This document shows, one piece after another, positions 24,760 through 33,211 of a stretch of 64,000 nucleotides of DNA. This stretch comes from Planctomycetota bacterium (GTDB taxonomy: Bacteria; Planctomycetota; UBA1135; UBA2386): contig JADJWQ010000002.1 of NCBI GenBank assembly GCA_016716265.1, forward strand, positions 16,001 to 80,000, given 5' to 3'. A model generated the notes under the pieces. It saw nothing but the letters and a program-made list of their open reading frames with translations, did no database searches and was not told the DNA's origin. A program made the translations under genes and the position numbers. How positions within the stretch are numbered: the first letter of the stretch is position 1; every line of letters begins with the position of its first letter.

Positions 24760-27700
24760 CGCGACTTCTCCTGCAGCAGGGTCACGCGCCGGTCCGCGTC
24801 GTCGACGCGGCGGGCGAACTCGCGGAACTCGGGATACTCGGCCGGCTCGATCCGCGGCGCGCTGAGCACCAGCTCGCGATCGACGACCAGCGCGTCGCCG
24901 TCGACGCTCCACGACTGCCGGTAGCGGCCGAACTTCGCGTCGAGTGCGACCGGCGCGGGCAGCCCGGCCGGCGTGAAGCCGGCCGGCAGCTCGTAGCGCG
25001 TCACGTGGCGGTCGGTGCGCGGGATGCCGAGCAGCAACGGGAGCTCGCGCGTCGGTGCGGCGGCGAGCTGTTGCAGCGTCGCCGCGCGGGGCGTCGGCCG
25101 CAGCGCGAGCGCGCCGCTCTGCACGGTCGCGACGCGGCTGGCGCGGCCCTCGACGCGCAGCTCGACCGGCACGTCGAGCGACTCGGGATCGCTGCCGACG
25201 ACCTCTTCGAGGCGCACCTCGCCGAGCTCGCGGCCGAGCGCGCGCTCGAGGTTGCGGTCGCGCAGGCCTGGCTCGGTGGCCAGGAACTCGCGGAGCGGCA
25301 CCGCTTCGTTGCCGGTCGGCATGTTCGTCATCTCGAAGCGGCCGCTGCCGTCGCGCTGCAGCGCGACGGCGTAGTGGATCAGCTCGACGTTCGCGTCGGG
25401 CGACGTCCAGGCGATGTCGCGGAGCTCGGCGCGCTCACCGCGCACGACGAGGACTTCGGCGCCCTGGTCCATCTGCGGCAGCGTGTCGACCGGATGCCAG
25501 GTCGCCGTGCCGTCCAGGAACATCGCCGGCCGGGTCGCCGTGGCCGGCAGGTAGCTGATGCAGTGGTTGAAGTGCTGCACCATCGCGAGTGACAGGTCGT
25601 CGTCGCTGCGCAGGGGATCGGCGTGGATCAGCACCGGCCAGGCCTCGACGCCGATCTCACCGAGCATCGCGTCGAGCAGCAGCGCCTTGTCCTTGCAGTC
25701 ACCGTGCCGGCGATCGAACACGACCGACGTCGCGTACGGCTTGTAGCCGTGCACGCCGAACTCCCACGCCTCGTAGCGCACGTCGGTCGTCACGAAGCGG
25801 TAGATCGCGGCGATGCGGGCGAGCTCGTCGGTCGTGCCGGCGGTCAGCTCGGCGACCTTCGCGCGCATCGCGGGCGACACCTCGGTCTGGCGGCGGATCA
25901 GGTTCCACCACCAGGACGCGAACGCGTCCCAGCTCTCGTAGGTGGTCACGCGCACCAGCGGGCAGGTCTCGTCGGCGTCGGGTGCGCGGTCCTCGCTCGG
26001 CCGGCGCTGCAGGTCGGCCATCGCGTAGCGCCGCAGCTCGATGCCGTTGGGCAGCCGCTCGACGCTCGGCTCGGGCGCGCCTCCGCGGGTCTGGAAGCGG
26101 TAGGTCCGCCCCTGATCGAGCAGCAGCACGAGCTCCGAACGGCGCACCGGCACGTCGTCGTCGAACCGGTGCTCGAGTCCGAAGTACTCGCCGAAGAACG
26201 TCGGCGCGGTGTCGTCGACTCGCTCGCGCACGACGACGACGTCGCCGGGCTGCAGCGGCGGTAGCTGGGCGAGCGACCCGGACAGCCGCGGCCGGCGCTC
26301 CTGGCCGTCGGGCCCGATCACGCGCAGCTCCAGGAAGCGTGCGCGCTGCTCGCCGTACGCGTGCCGCACCGACCAGCGTGCGAAGCGCTCGACGCCGCGC
26401 TCGTTGAGGATGCGCAGGATGCGATGCCGGTACACGCTCGTGGTGCCATTGGCATAGGCGCGCACGATGTCCTGCTCGAGCAGCCAATGGTGTGAGTCAT
26501 TGGCGGTCGCGCTGTCGGCGGGCGCACCCGGATCGGCCGCGATGACGGCGGCGGAGTCGATCTCGTACGGCGCGTGGAACGGCGTCGCGCCGGCTTCGAG
26601 GAACTCGAGCAGACGGGCTTCGCGCTTGCGGTTCGGATCGACGAGCAGCGCCGCGCGCAGCGCTTCGAGCCGCGCCTCGCGCTCGCCACTCCGGCCGTAC
26701 AGGTCGGCGACCGCGACGAGCGCGTCGTCGTCCTCGGGGCAGATCGTCAGCCAGTCGGACCAGACGCGGAGCGCGCCGGTGAGATCGCCCTCCGCGGCCA
26801 GCAGGCCGGCGAGCAGCTCGCGGGGGCCGCGCGCGAACGGCGCGAGCCGCTCGGCCGCTGCGAGCACGGCGACGGCGCGGTCGCGATTGCCGCTGTCGAG
26901 GAGCGTCCGTGCGGAGGCGACCGCCACCGCGGCGGACCAGCCGACCGTCAGCTCGCGCTCGCGGAGCCGCGCCGCCTCGTGGTCGCGGTCGCGGCGCGCG
27001 AGCCAGCTGGCGCGCGTGTCGAGCGCGACCGGCATCGGCGGAGTGGTGTCGGCGGCGCGGGCGAGCGCCGGCTCGGTGAGCGCGGGAAGATCCTCGAGCA
27101 GCTCGGCGCGCAGCAGCAGCGACGGTGCGTGCGCCGGGTTCGCGCGGAGCGCGCGGTCGAGCAGCGGCTCGGCGAGCGCGGCCGCGCGCAGGCCGGTCCA
27201 GTCCATGTGGGCGAGCGCGAACAGCGCTTCGACGTGGTCGGGCACCGTCGCGAGGATCTGCTCGTACTGGCGGCGTCGCAGGTTCTCGTCCTTCTCCTCC
27301 GCGCGGCCCTCCTGGCCGAGCGTGTAGGCGTACAGGAAGCGGGCGGCGAGGAACGCCGGCAGCGCCTCGGCAGCGCGGCGCGCCAGCTCGCGGTCGCGCC
27401 GCGCGCTGTCGTCGTCCGGGCGGTCCTGGCTCAGCAGCAGCGCGAGGCGCCAGGCGGCGAGCGGATCGTCGCCCGCCACGGCGGCGAGCACGTCGAGCGC
27501 ACCCCGGGCGACCGCCGGCAGCTCGCCGTCCTGGCGGGGTGCCGTCGCGGCGGCGCGGGTCAGGTCGGCCCGGTCGGCGCTGCTGGTGACGTCGTCAAGG
27601 AGCGGCGAGCCGTCGAGCTCGACGACGCGCGCCGCGAAGCCGAACTCGCCCTCCTGCTCGCCGATCTCGAGGACCAGCAGGTTCGCGCCGGCCTGCAGCG

Positions 27701-28493
27701 GCAGCGCGACCGCGTCCTGGTCGGGCCGGAACGGTCGGCGCACGTCGCGCGACAGCAGGCGGACGCCGTTCAGCCACACGCCGACCGCCTCGTCCGAGCC
27801 GAGGTGCAGCGCGACCGTGCGACCGGACTCCGCCGTCAGCAGCGCGACGGCGGCGAGCGCGAGCACCTGGTCGTTCGGCCGCAGCATCGCGTCCAGGTCG
27901 ACGTAGCCGCCGGGCAGCACGTCGACCGGTGCGCGGCGCCACGCCACCGGGCGGCGCGCGCCCTCGTGCACGGCGTCGAAGTCCGCACACAACGCCGGCA
28001 CGTCGGTGCGGCCGAAGCGCCCGCCGCGCTCGTTGTCGAACGGCCCGAGCACCTGCCAGCTCTGCAGGTAGCCGAGCTCCCGAGTGAGCTCGAGCAGCTC
28101 GGCGACCGCGCCCGCCGCTCGGCTGAGCTGCAGCGCCCCGTGCAGCGCGCGGTCGCGCAGCGCCGGGTGGCGCGCCACGCCCGGCGTCGCGGCGAGCGCG
28201 CGCAGGCGCGCGCGCAGCTCGACCGCGCCGCTGCGCTCGGCGAGCACCGCGGCGGTCGCGACCCAGGTTTCCGCGGCCGCAGCGAGCGCGGCGTTGCCGC
28301 CGTCGGCGGGCAGCGCCTCGCACAGGGAGACGAAGGCGGCGGCGGCCGCGGCGTCGTCACCGCGCTGCTTCAGCTCGAGGGCCTCGGACTCGCCGGGCTG
28401 CAGCTGTGCGCGCGCGGGCGGCGCGAAAGGGAGGAGGACGGCGGCGAACAAGAGCGTTCGCCGCAGCCCACGGCTGCGGGTGGTGCGTTGCAT
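24756..28493 (-). CDS. DUF3857/transglutaminase-like protein with intact catalytic triad
   Basis: A 1245-residue exported protein (signal peptide LLFAAVLLPFAPPARA). The order is: helical region, a 'WQVLGPFDNERGG' beta domain with a second sandwich (VALHLGSDEAVGVWLNG), TPR repeats (about 390-640), DUF3857, then transglutaminase core. Cys933 in HGDCKDKALLLDAML, His977 in HFNHCISY and Asp994 in FLDGTATWH form a Cys-His-Asp triad. DUF3857 proteins of this type are periplasmic and may cross-link or cleave amide bonds; the substrate is not known. It is the first gene of a two-gene unit with its degenerate paralogue. Confidence 0.88.
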   Translation of the reverse strand: MQRTTRSRGLRRTLLFAAVLLPFAPPARAQLQPGESEALELKQRGDDAAAAAAFVSLCEALPADGGNAALAAAAETWVATAAVLAERSGAVELRARLRALAATPGVARHPALRDRALHGALQLSRAAGAVAELLELTRELGYLQSWQVLGPFDNERGGRFGRTDVPALCADFDAVHEGARRPVAWRRAPVDVLPGGYVDLDAMLRPNDQVLALAAVALLTAESGRTVALHLGSDEAVGVWLNGVRLLSRDVRRPFRPDQDAVALPLQAGANLLVLEIGEQEGEFGFAARVVELDGSPLLDDVTSSADRADLTRAAATAPRQDGELPAVARGALDVLAAVAGDDPLAAWRLALLLSQDRPDDDSARRDRELARRAAEALPAFLAARFLYAYTLGQEGRAEEKDENLRRRQYEQILATVPDHVEALFALAHMDWTGLRAAALAEPLLDRALRANPAHAPSLLLRAELLEDLPALTEPALARAADTTPPMPVALDTRASWLARRDRDHEAARLRERELTVGWSAAVAVASARTLLDSGNRDRAVAVLAAAERLAPFARGPRELLAGLLAAEGDLTGALRVWSDWLTICPEDDDALVAVADLYGRSGEREARLEALRAALLVDPNRKREARLLEFLEAGATPFHAPYEIDSAAVIAADPGAPADSATANDSHHWLLEQDIVRAYANGTTSVYRHRILRILNERGVERFARWSVRHAYGEQRARFLELRVIGPDGQERRPRLSGSLAQLPPLQPGDVVVVRERVDDTAPTFFGEYFGLEHRFDDDVPVRRSELVLLLDQGRTYRFQTRGGAPEPSVERLPNGIELRRYAMADLQRRPSEDRAPDADETCPLVRVTTYESWDAFASWWWNLIRRQTEVSPAMRAKVAELTAGTTDELARIAAIYRFVTTDVRYEAWEFGVHGYKPYATSVVFDRRHGDCKDKALLLDAMLGEIGVEAWPVLIHADPLRSDDDLSLAMVQHFNHCISYLPATATRPAMFLDGTATWHPVDTLPQMDQGAEVLVVRGERAELRDIAWTSPDANVELIHYAVALQRDGSGRFEMTNMPTGNEAVPLREFLATEPGLRDRNLERALGRELGEVRLEEVVGSDPESLDVPVELRVEGRASRVATVQSGALALRPTPRAATLQQLAAAPTRELPLLLGIPRTDRHVTRYELPAGFTPAGLPAPVALDAKFGRYRQSWSVDGDALVVDRELVLSAPRIEPAEYPEFREFARRVDDADRRVTLLQEKSR

Positions 28494-28602
28494 CGGTGCG
28501 AGGGGGAATGCGGACGTTCGGGTGGGATCCCGCGCGCGCGTCGGGCCGGCGCTCCGAGCTCGGGCGCGGCCGATGGCGTCGCGCGGCCGCCGCGCGATGC
28601 CA

Positions 28603-29541
28603 TCAGCGGTCGGCCAGGCCCGCGGCGGCGCGCGCGGCGTGCCGCGCGGCGACCAGCTCGGTGCCGCCGAGCTGCGCGTCGCCGGAGCGGTCGGCGCGGC
28701 TCAGGATCCCGCCGGTCCACCGCGCCAGCGACGGGTGGAGCAGGCGCAGCGACGCCTCGAGCTCGGCGCGCGACAGCACGCCATCGAGGTCGGTGTCGGC
28801 GGCGCGGTCGTCGGCCGGGAGCGCACGCCGGCGCTGCGAACGGATGCCGCCGTCGTTCCAAGCGCCGGGCAGGAACTGTAGCAGCGGCGAGAATTCGGTC
28901 TGCTCGAGCCGACCCGACGAGTCGAAGTCGAGCGCCGGGAACCGCTCGATCAGCAGCGGATCGAGCCCGGAGCTCTCGAGCAGCTGGCGCAGCTCGGCCG
29001 GCGAGATGCCGCCGTCGCCGTCGCGGTCGGTCGCCCTCAGCAGGAGCTGAGTCGGATCGTCCGACGAGCCGGGTGCCGCAGGATCCAGCGGCTCGCGGAC
29101 CGGCCGCACGACGCGCACGCGGAAGCTGCCGGCCCGCTCGAGCGCGGTCTGGAAGCGCGCGTCGAACTCGGGCCACTGCAGGAAGCCGTCGCTGTTCGCG
29201 TCGATGCGGCGCAGGCTCTCGAGCGGGTCGCTGCCGAGATCGACCAGCGCGGCGCGGGCCTCGAACACGTCGAGCCGGTCGTCGGCGTTCGCGTCGCAGG
29301 CGGCGAACAGGGCCCAACTGCGGGTGTCGGTCCGCACCTGCTCGACCAGCAGCTGACCGCGCGGCGCGGCGTTCGCGTCGGGCGATGGAGCGGGCGGCGC
29401 GGCGTCGGGGGTCGGCAGCGGGATCGGCAGGTCCTGCGCCGGCAGACCGCCCGGAGCGGCGGCGCACCACGCCAGCAGCACCCGGATCGGCAGCGCCCCC
29501 AGGGCGCGGAGCGTCGAGCGCGTCGTTCGGTCGGTACCCAT
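28603..29541 (-). CDS. secreted EF-hand calcium-binding protein
   Basis: A 312-residue exported protein with signal peptide ending near GGLPAQ. It contains at least six EF-hand loops: DANADDRLDVFE, DANSDGFLQWPE, DRDGDGGISPAE, DFDSSGRLEQTE, DTDLDGVLSRAE and DRSGDAQLGGTE. Most keep the acidic positions 1, 3, 5 and 12, so calcium binding is likely. No other domain is visible. It sits upstream of, and on the same strand as, the DUF3857 pair with 109 bases between, so co-transcription is possible. Confidence 0.82.
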   Translation of the reverse strand: MGTDRTTRSTLRALGALPIRVLLAWCAAAPGGLPAQDLPIPLPTPDAAPPAPSPDANAAPRGQLLVEQVRTDTRSWALFAACDANADDRLDVFEARAALVDLGSDPLESLRRIDANSDGFLQWPEFDARFQTALERAGSFRVRVVRPVREPLDPAAPGSSDDPTQLLLRATDRDGDGGISPAELRQLLESSGLDPLLIERFPALDFDSSGRLEQTEFSPLLQFLPGAWNDGGIRSQRRRALPADDRAADTDLDGVLSRAELEASLRLLHPSLARWTGGILSRADRSGDAQLGGTELVAARHAARAAAGLADR

Positions 29542-29615
29542 CGCTTCGCGGGCGCCGCGCGCGAGGTGCGGCGCACGCCAGCACGATAACGGGGCAGTGG
29601 ACGGGGTGGCGAGGG

Positions 29616-31280
29616 TCACGGCACGAACGTGCACTCGCGACCGAGCGCACGGACCCCGCCGAGCCCGCGGGCCGGGAGGTCGTGGTCCTCGTCGACGAAC
29701 TCCGCGACCTCGACGCGCACGCCGGTGTGGTCGAGGCTCTGCAGCAGGGGCTCGAGCGGCTCGGCACCGGGCACCAGCACGACGCAGTCGACGCGGGACG
29801 CGAGGCTCAGCGCGTCGACGCACATCGCGACCAGTCGGCCCTCGTTCGACTCGACGCCGCGGAACTCGAAGCCGTTGCCGACGACGGTCGCCTCGGCGTG
29901 GTCGGCGGGCGAACCGTAGGCGATCGCGCGGATCAGGTGGCGCCGCCGCGACAGCTCCTGCAGCAGGAGGCCGTAGGCGAGCTCGCCGCCGAGCCGCCGC
30001 GCCCCGGCGAGCGCGTGGTGCAGGTCGAGCAGGACCGCCACCCGCAGGCCGTGCTGCTCGGCGCCGAGCACCGGCGGCGTGCGCTCCGCTGCGACGACGC
30101 GCCGGTCGGCGGCGGGCTGGAACGGGCGGCGGGGCCGCTCGTCGTCGAGCTCCGGCTCGTCCGCGCGTTCGTCGTCGCGGCCGCGCCGCCGGCGCCGGCG
30201 GTCTCGGCGGCGACCCTCGCGCGCGCCACCGTCGGCGAAGTCGCGGTCCCGCGCGCGCTCGACCTCCGCGAGTTCGACGTCGTCATCGAGCTCGCGGTCG
30301 TCGGCCTCGGCCTCGAACGGCACGTCGTCGTCGGGCTCCGGGCGGTCGTCGAACGGCGCCGTGTCGTCGACGTCGGCATCGTCGAAGTCGGGGCGACCGA
30401 AGTCGGGGCGACCGAAGTCCAGGTCGCCGAAGCTGTCGTCGACGTCTCGCGGTGCGCCTCCGCCGGGCGACGCCTCGCCGAACAGCTCGTCCCCGGTGTC
30501 GTCCCGGGCCTCGGCGAAGTCGGTCGCCGAGTCGGCGTCCGCACGGCTCGCGTCCGTCGCGTCGGCCCCGCTGCGACCGCGCCGGCGGCGCCGCCGCCGC
30601 CGGCGGCGGCGGGGGCCCTCGTCGTCCTCGGCCTCGGGTGCGCCGTCACCTGCGTCCGCGCTGGCCGCCGCGAGGGTGTCGGGCGCGACCGGCTCGCCGT
30701 CCGCGTCGAGCCGCGGTTCGGTCGCCTCGTCCGCAGCGAGCGCCGCGAGAAGGTCGGCGCGGTCGAGGTCGCGCTCGACCAGGTCGACGTCGCTGTGGAA
30801 GGGGTCCAGCAGGTCTTCGTCGTCGTCGTCGAGGCGGCGGGTCGCTGGGAACGGGTTGCGGATCGTCCCTTCGGCGACTGGTTCCTCGGCGACCGGTTCC
30901 TCGGTGACCGGTTCCTCGGCGACCGGCTCCGCGGCGAACCGCGCGTCGGCGAACGCCTCGTTGGCGACCGGTTCGCCGCCGGCGTCGTCGTGCGCTGAAG
31001 GGGTCTTCCGCGCCGCCTTCTTGCGCTCGCTCTTCTTGCGCGACGACTTCGCCTTGGCGGCGGTCTTCTTCTTCGTGGTGCCGGCCTTGCGCGTCGCCTT
31101 GGCGGTCTGGTGCGCGGCGTCCGCCTCGCTGCCGTCCCCGTCGCCGGTCGCGGCCTCTTCACCCGCGTCGGGACCGGCTTCGTCCACGGCGCCGGCTGCG
31201 CCTGAGGCGTCTCGCTCGTCGTCGCCGCGGTCGGCTGCGTCGTCGTCGAAGATGTCCGCTCCGAAGTCGCTGCTGGTCAA
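29616..31280 (-). CDS. disordered, Arg-rich protein with C-terminal NYN (PIN-like)-type domain
   Basis: A 554-residue protein. The first 400 residues are low-complexity: acidic stretches (DDDAADRGDDE), a Lys-rich tract (TKKKTAAKAKSSRKKSERKK), repeats of EEPVAEEPV and FGRPDFGRPDF, and two runs of Arg (one of 11). The last 150 residues (from about 409) resemble a NYN domain, the PIN-like nuclease fold: LRVAVLLDLHHAL is strand 1 with its Asp, and VDCVVLVPGAEPLEPLLQSL matches the 'DxxVLxSGDSDFxPL' strand, but with the acidic pair changed to Ala/Glu. The Arg runs suggest RNA binding, as in RNase E-type scaffolds. Nuclease activity is doubtful. Confidence 0.65.
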   Translation of the reverse strand: MTSSDFGADIFDDDAADRGDDERDASGAAGAVDEAGPDAGEEAATGDGDGSEADAAHQTAKATRKAGTTKKKTAAKAKSSRKKSERKKAARKTPSAHDDAGGEPVANEAFADARFAAEPVAEEPVTEEPVAEEPVAEGTIRNPFPATRRLDDDDEDLLDPFHSDVDLVERDLDRADLLAALAADEATEPRLDADGEPVAPDTLAAASADAGDGAPEAEDDEGPRRRRRRRRRRRGRSGADATDASRADADSATDFAEARDDTGDELFGEASPGGGAPRDVDDSFGDLDFGRPDFGRPDFDDADVDDTAPFDDRPEPDDDVPFEAEADDRELDDDVELAEVERARDRDFADGGAREGRRRDRRRRRRGRDDERADEPELDDERPRRPFQPAADRRVVAAERTPPVLGAEQHGLRVAVLLDLHHALAGARRLGGELAYGLLLQELSRRRHLIRAIAYGSPADHAEATVVGNGFEFRGVESNEGRLVAMCVDALSLASRVDCVVLVPGAEPLEPLLQSLDHTGVRVEVAEFVDEDHDLPARGLGGVRALGRECTFVP

Positions 31281-31508
31281 GGGTCCGTCACCTCGGGTAT
31301 CGAGCGCGCCTGCGCACCGGGCGGTCGGGGCCGCGCGCGCCGGCAGCGCGGAACTCCGCGATCGCCGCGGGCGGCAGCCGTCGCGAGGCTGCCCGCGGAC
31401 TGCGGTGCGCTCGCCAGCGGGCGATGCTAGCCCCGCTGCCGGCGTGGTTCCAGCGAGCCGCGGTGGTCGCGCTCGTCGAGGGTCGCCCGCGGGTGGCGCA
31501 GCGACGCT

Positions 31509-32474
31509 TCAGTCGAACGACAGCGGCAGCACGCTGAGCGTGCGCGCCACCGTGGCGTCGTCGCCGGTCGCACGCAGGCTGCGCAGGCGCGCGATCAGGC
31601 GCACGAGGGCGAGGCGCTCCTCGTTCGAGGTGTCGCCGTCGCTCGCGTGTCGCTCCAACGCGTCGATGCGGCGGTCGAGCTCGCCCGGATCCTCGGCCGT
31701 GATCTGCGGGGACACCCGGAACGGCTCGGGCGTCCGGCTCCAGAAGCCCTCGACCAGCTCGAGCTCGCCGTCGGCCAGCAGCTCCAGCGTGCGCACGCGG
31801 CGCGTGCGCAGCAGCGCCCGGCCCGAGCTGCCGGCCTGGTCGGTGAACATCGCGAGCAGCTGCTGCCGGGCCTCGCGCTCGGCGCGCCGGTCACCGCGCG
31901 CCTGGGCGGCGTCGGCCTCCTCGCGCAGCCGCGCGATGTCGAGGCGCCGGCGCTCGGCGACGATGTCGACCGCGGTCGCAGTGTGGCTGCGCAGCCGACC
32001 GCCGTCGGCGTCCAGCGCGACCTCCAGGAGCTGCTGGCGCGCCGCCTCGAGCGCGGCGTCGCGCGCCGCCCCCGGTGGCAGCGCGAGCGCGCTGCGCACG
32101 GCCCGGGTCGCCGCGGTGCGGCCCGGCTCGGACCCGACCGGGTAGCTGCCGAGCAGCCGCTGCAGGGCCTGCACGCGCTCGATCTCGAGCGGCTCGTCGC
32201 CGAAGTCGACCGCCTCGTCCGACAGCCGGGCCAGCGCGAACGCGCGCTGCTCCGGCGTCGCGGCAGGATCCACGACGACCGCTGCGTAGCCGCGGTTCGC
32301 AGCGTCGGAGTCGCGGTCGAGCGCGGCGGCGAGCCAGGCGCGGTGCAGCACGGAGCCAGGGGTCGCGGCAGTTCCGCGCGCCGTCGGCGCGGCCTGCGCG
32401 ACCAGGGGGCCGAGCAGCGCGAGCAGGGCGGTGAGCGCACGCGCATGCGGCGGTCGGAGCGCGTGGCTGCTCAC
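31509..32474 (-). CDS. exported helical protein of unknown function, coupled to a response regulator
   Basis: A 321-residue protein starting at a GTG that overlaps the regulator's stop (GTGA) with GGAGG upstream. It has an N-terminal signal peptide (LTALLALLGPLVAQA). The rest is Ala/Arg/Glu-rich alpha-helix with two heptad-like blocks (RLREEADAAQARGDRRAERE; LALVRLIARLRSLR). I do not recognise a family. Translational coupling to the two-component pair suggests it belongs to the same envelope signalling unit. Confidence 0.65.
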   Translation of the reverse strand: MSSHALRPPHARALTALLALLGPLVAQAAPTARGTAATPGSVLHRAWLAAALDRDSDAANRGYAAVVVDPAATPEQRAFALARLSDEAVDFGDEPLEIERVQALQRLLGSYPVGSEPGRTAATRAVRSALALPPGAARDAALEAARQQLLEVALDADGGRLRSHTATAVDIVAERRRLDIARLREEADAAQARGDRRAEREARQQLLAMFTDQAGSSGRALLRTRRVRTLELLADGELELVEGFWSRTPEPFRVSPQITAEDPGELDRRIDALERHASDGDTSNEERLALVRLIARLRSLRATGDDATVARTLSVLPLSFD

Positions 32475-33211
32475 GCGGGTTCCTCCAGCGGCTCCGACTC
32501 GAACCGGTAGCCGATGCCGTGCACGGTGACGACGTGCTGCGGGCGATCGGGGTTCGCCTCGATCTTCTTGCGCAGCCGCGCGATGTGGTTGTCGACGGTG
32601 CGCGTGTTCGGCAGGTGCGTGTAGCCCCACACCTCGGTCAGCAGGTCCTTGCGCGTCACGACCGTGCCGCGGCGGTCGACCAGCATGCGGAGGATCTCCG
32701 ACTCGAAGCGCGACAGCTGGTACTCCTGGCCGCCGCGCGCGACGGTGAAGCGGCGGAAGTCGACGACGAGGTCGGGGAAATGGTGGACGGCGCCGGCCTC
32801 GTGCGCGTCGCTGGCCGCGACCCGCCGCAACACGGCGCGGATGCGGGCGGTCAGCTCGTCGAGGCCGAACGGCTTGGTGACGTAGTCGTCGGCGCCGGCT
32901 TCGAGGCACGCCACCTTGTCGGTCGACCCACCGCGGGCGGACAGCACGATCACCGGCACGCGCAGGTGCTCCTCGCGGATGCGCGCCAGGACTTCGTGGC
33001 CGTCGACCTTCGGCAGCATGAGGTCGAGGACGAGCAGGTCGGGCGTCGAGTCGCGGAGCTTCTCGAGACCCTGCTCGCCATCGGCCGCCGTGTCGACCTC
33101 GAAGCCCTCCGCGCGCAGGTTGAGCGCGAGGCCCTCGCGCATGTCGCGCTCGTCCTCGATCAGCAGGATGTGGGCGTGCAAGGGAGTCTCTTTCATGCTG
33201 CGGGAGATCAT
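32471..33211 (-). CDS. OmpR-family response regulator
   Basis: A 246-residue DNA-binding regulator. The receiver domain has the acidic pocket ED (20-21), phosphoacceptor Asp63 in VLDLMLPKVDG, Ser/Thr switch VLSARG and Lys in TKPFGLDEL. A winged-helix output domain follows (LSRFESEILRMLVDRRGTVV; VWGYTHLPNTRTVDNHIARLRKKIE). The start ATG overlaps the kinase stop (ATGA) and has GGAG just before it; an in-frame ATG at 33196 is less well placed. It is the cognate partner of the upstream kinase. Targets are unknown; the coupled exported protein and the neighbouring divergent genes are candidates. Confidence 0.93.
   Translation of the reverse strand: MISRSMKETPLHAHILLIEDERDMREGLALNLRAEGFEVDTAADGEQGLEKLRDSTPDLLVLDLMLPKVDGHEVLARIREEHLRVPVIVLSARGGSTDKVACLEAGADDYVTKPFGLDELTARIRAVLRRVAASDAHEAGAVHHFPDLVVDFRRFTVARGGQEYQLSRFESEILRMLVDRRGTVVTRKDLLTEVWGYTHLPNTRTVDNHIARLRKKIEANPDRPQHVVTVHGIGYRFESEPLEEPA

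Noticed and set aside
21040..24924. plus-strand frame of about 1290 codons opposite the DUF3857 gene
   Set aside because: It is Arg/Ala-rich with no domain pattern; it is the GC-driven shadow of the minus-strand gene.
26574..30998. plus-strand frame of more than 1400 codons spanning three minus-strand genes
   Set aside because: It crosses gene boundaries and has the Arg-rich composition of an antisense frame in high-GC DNA.
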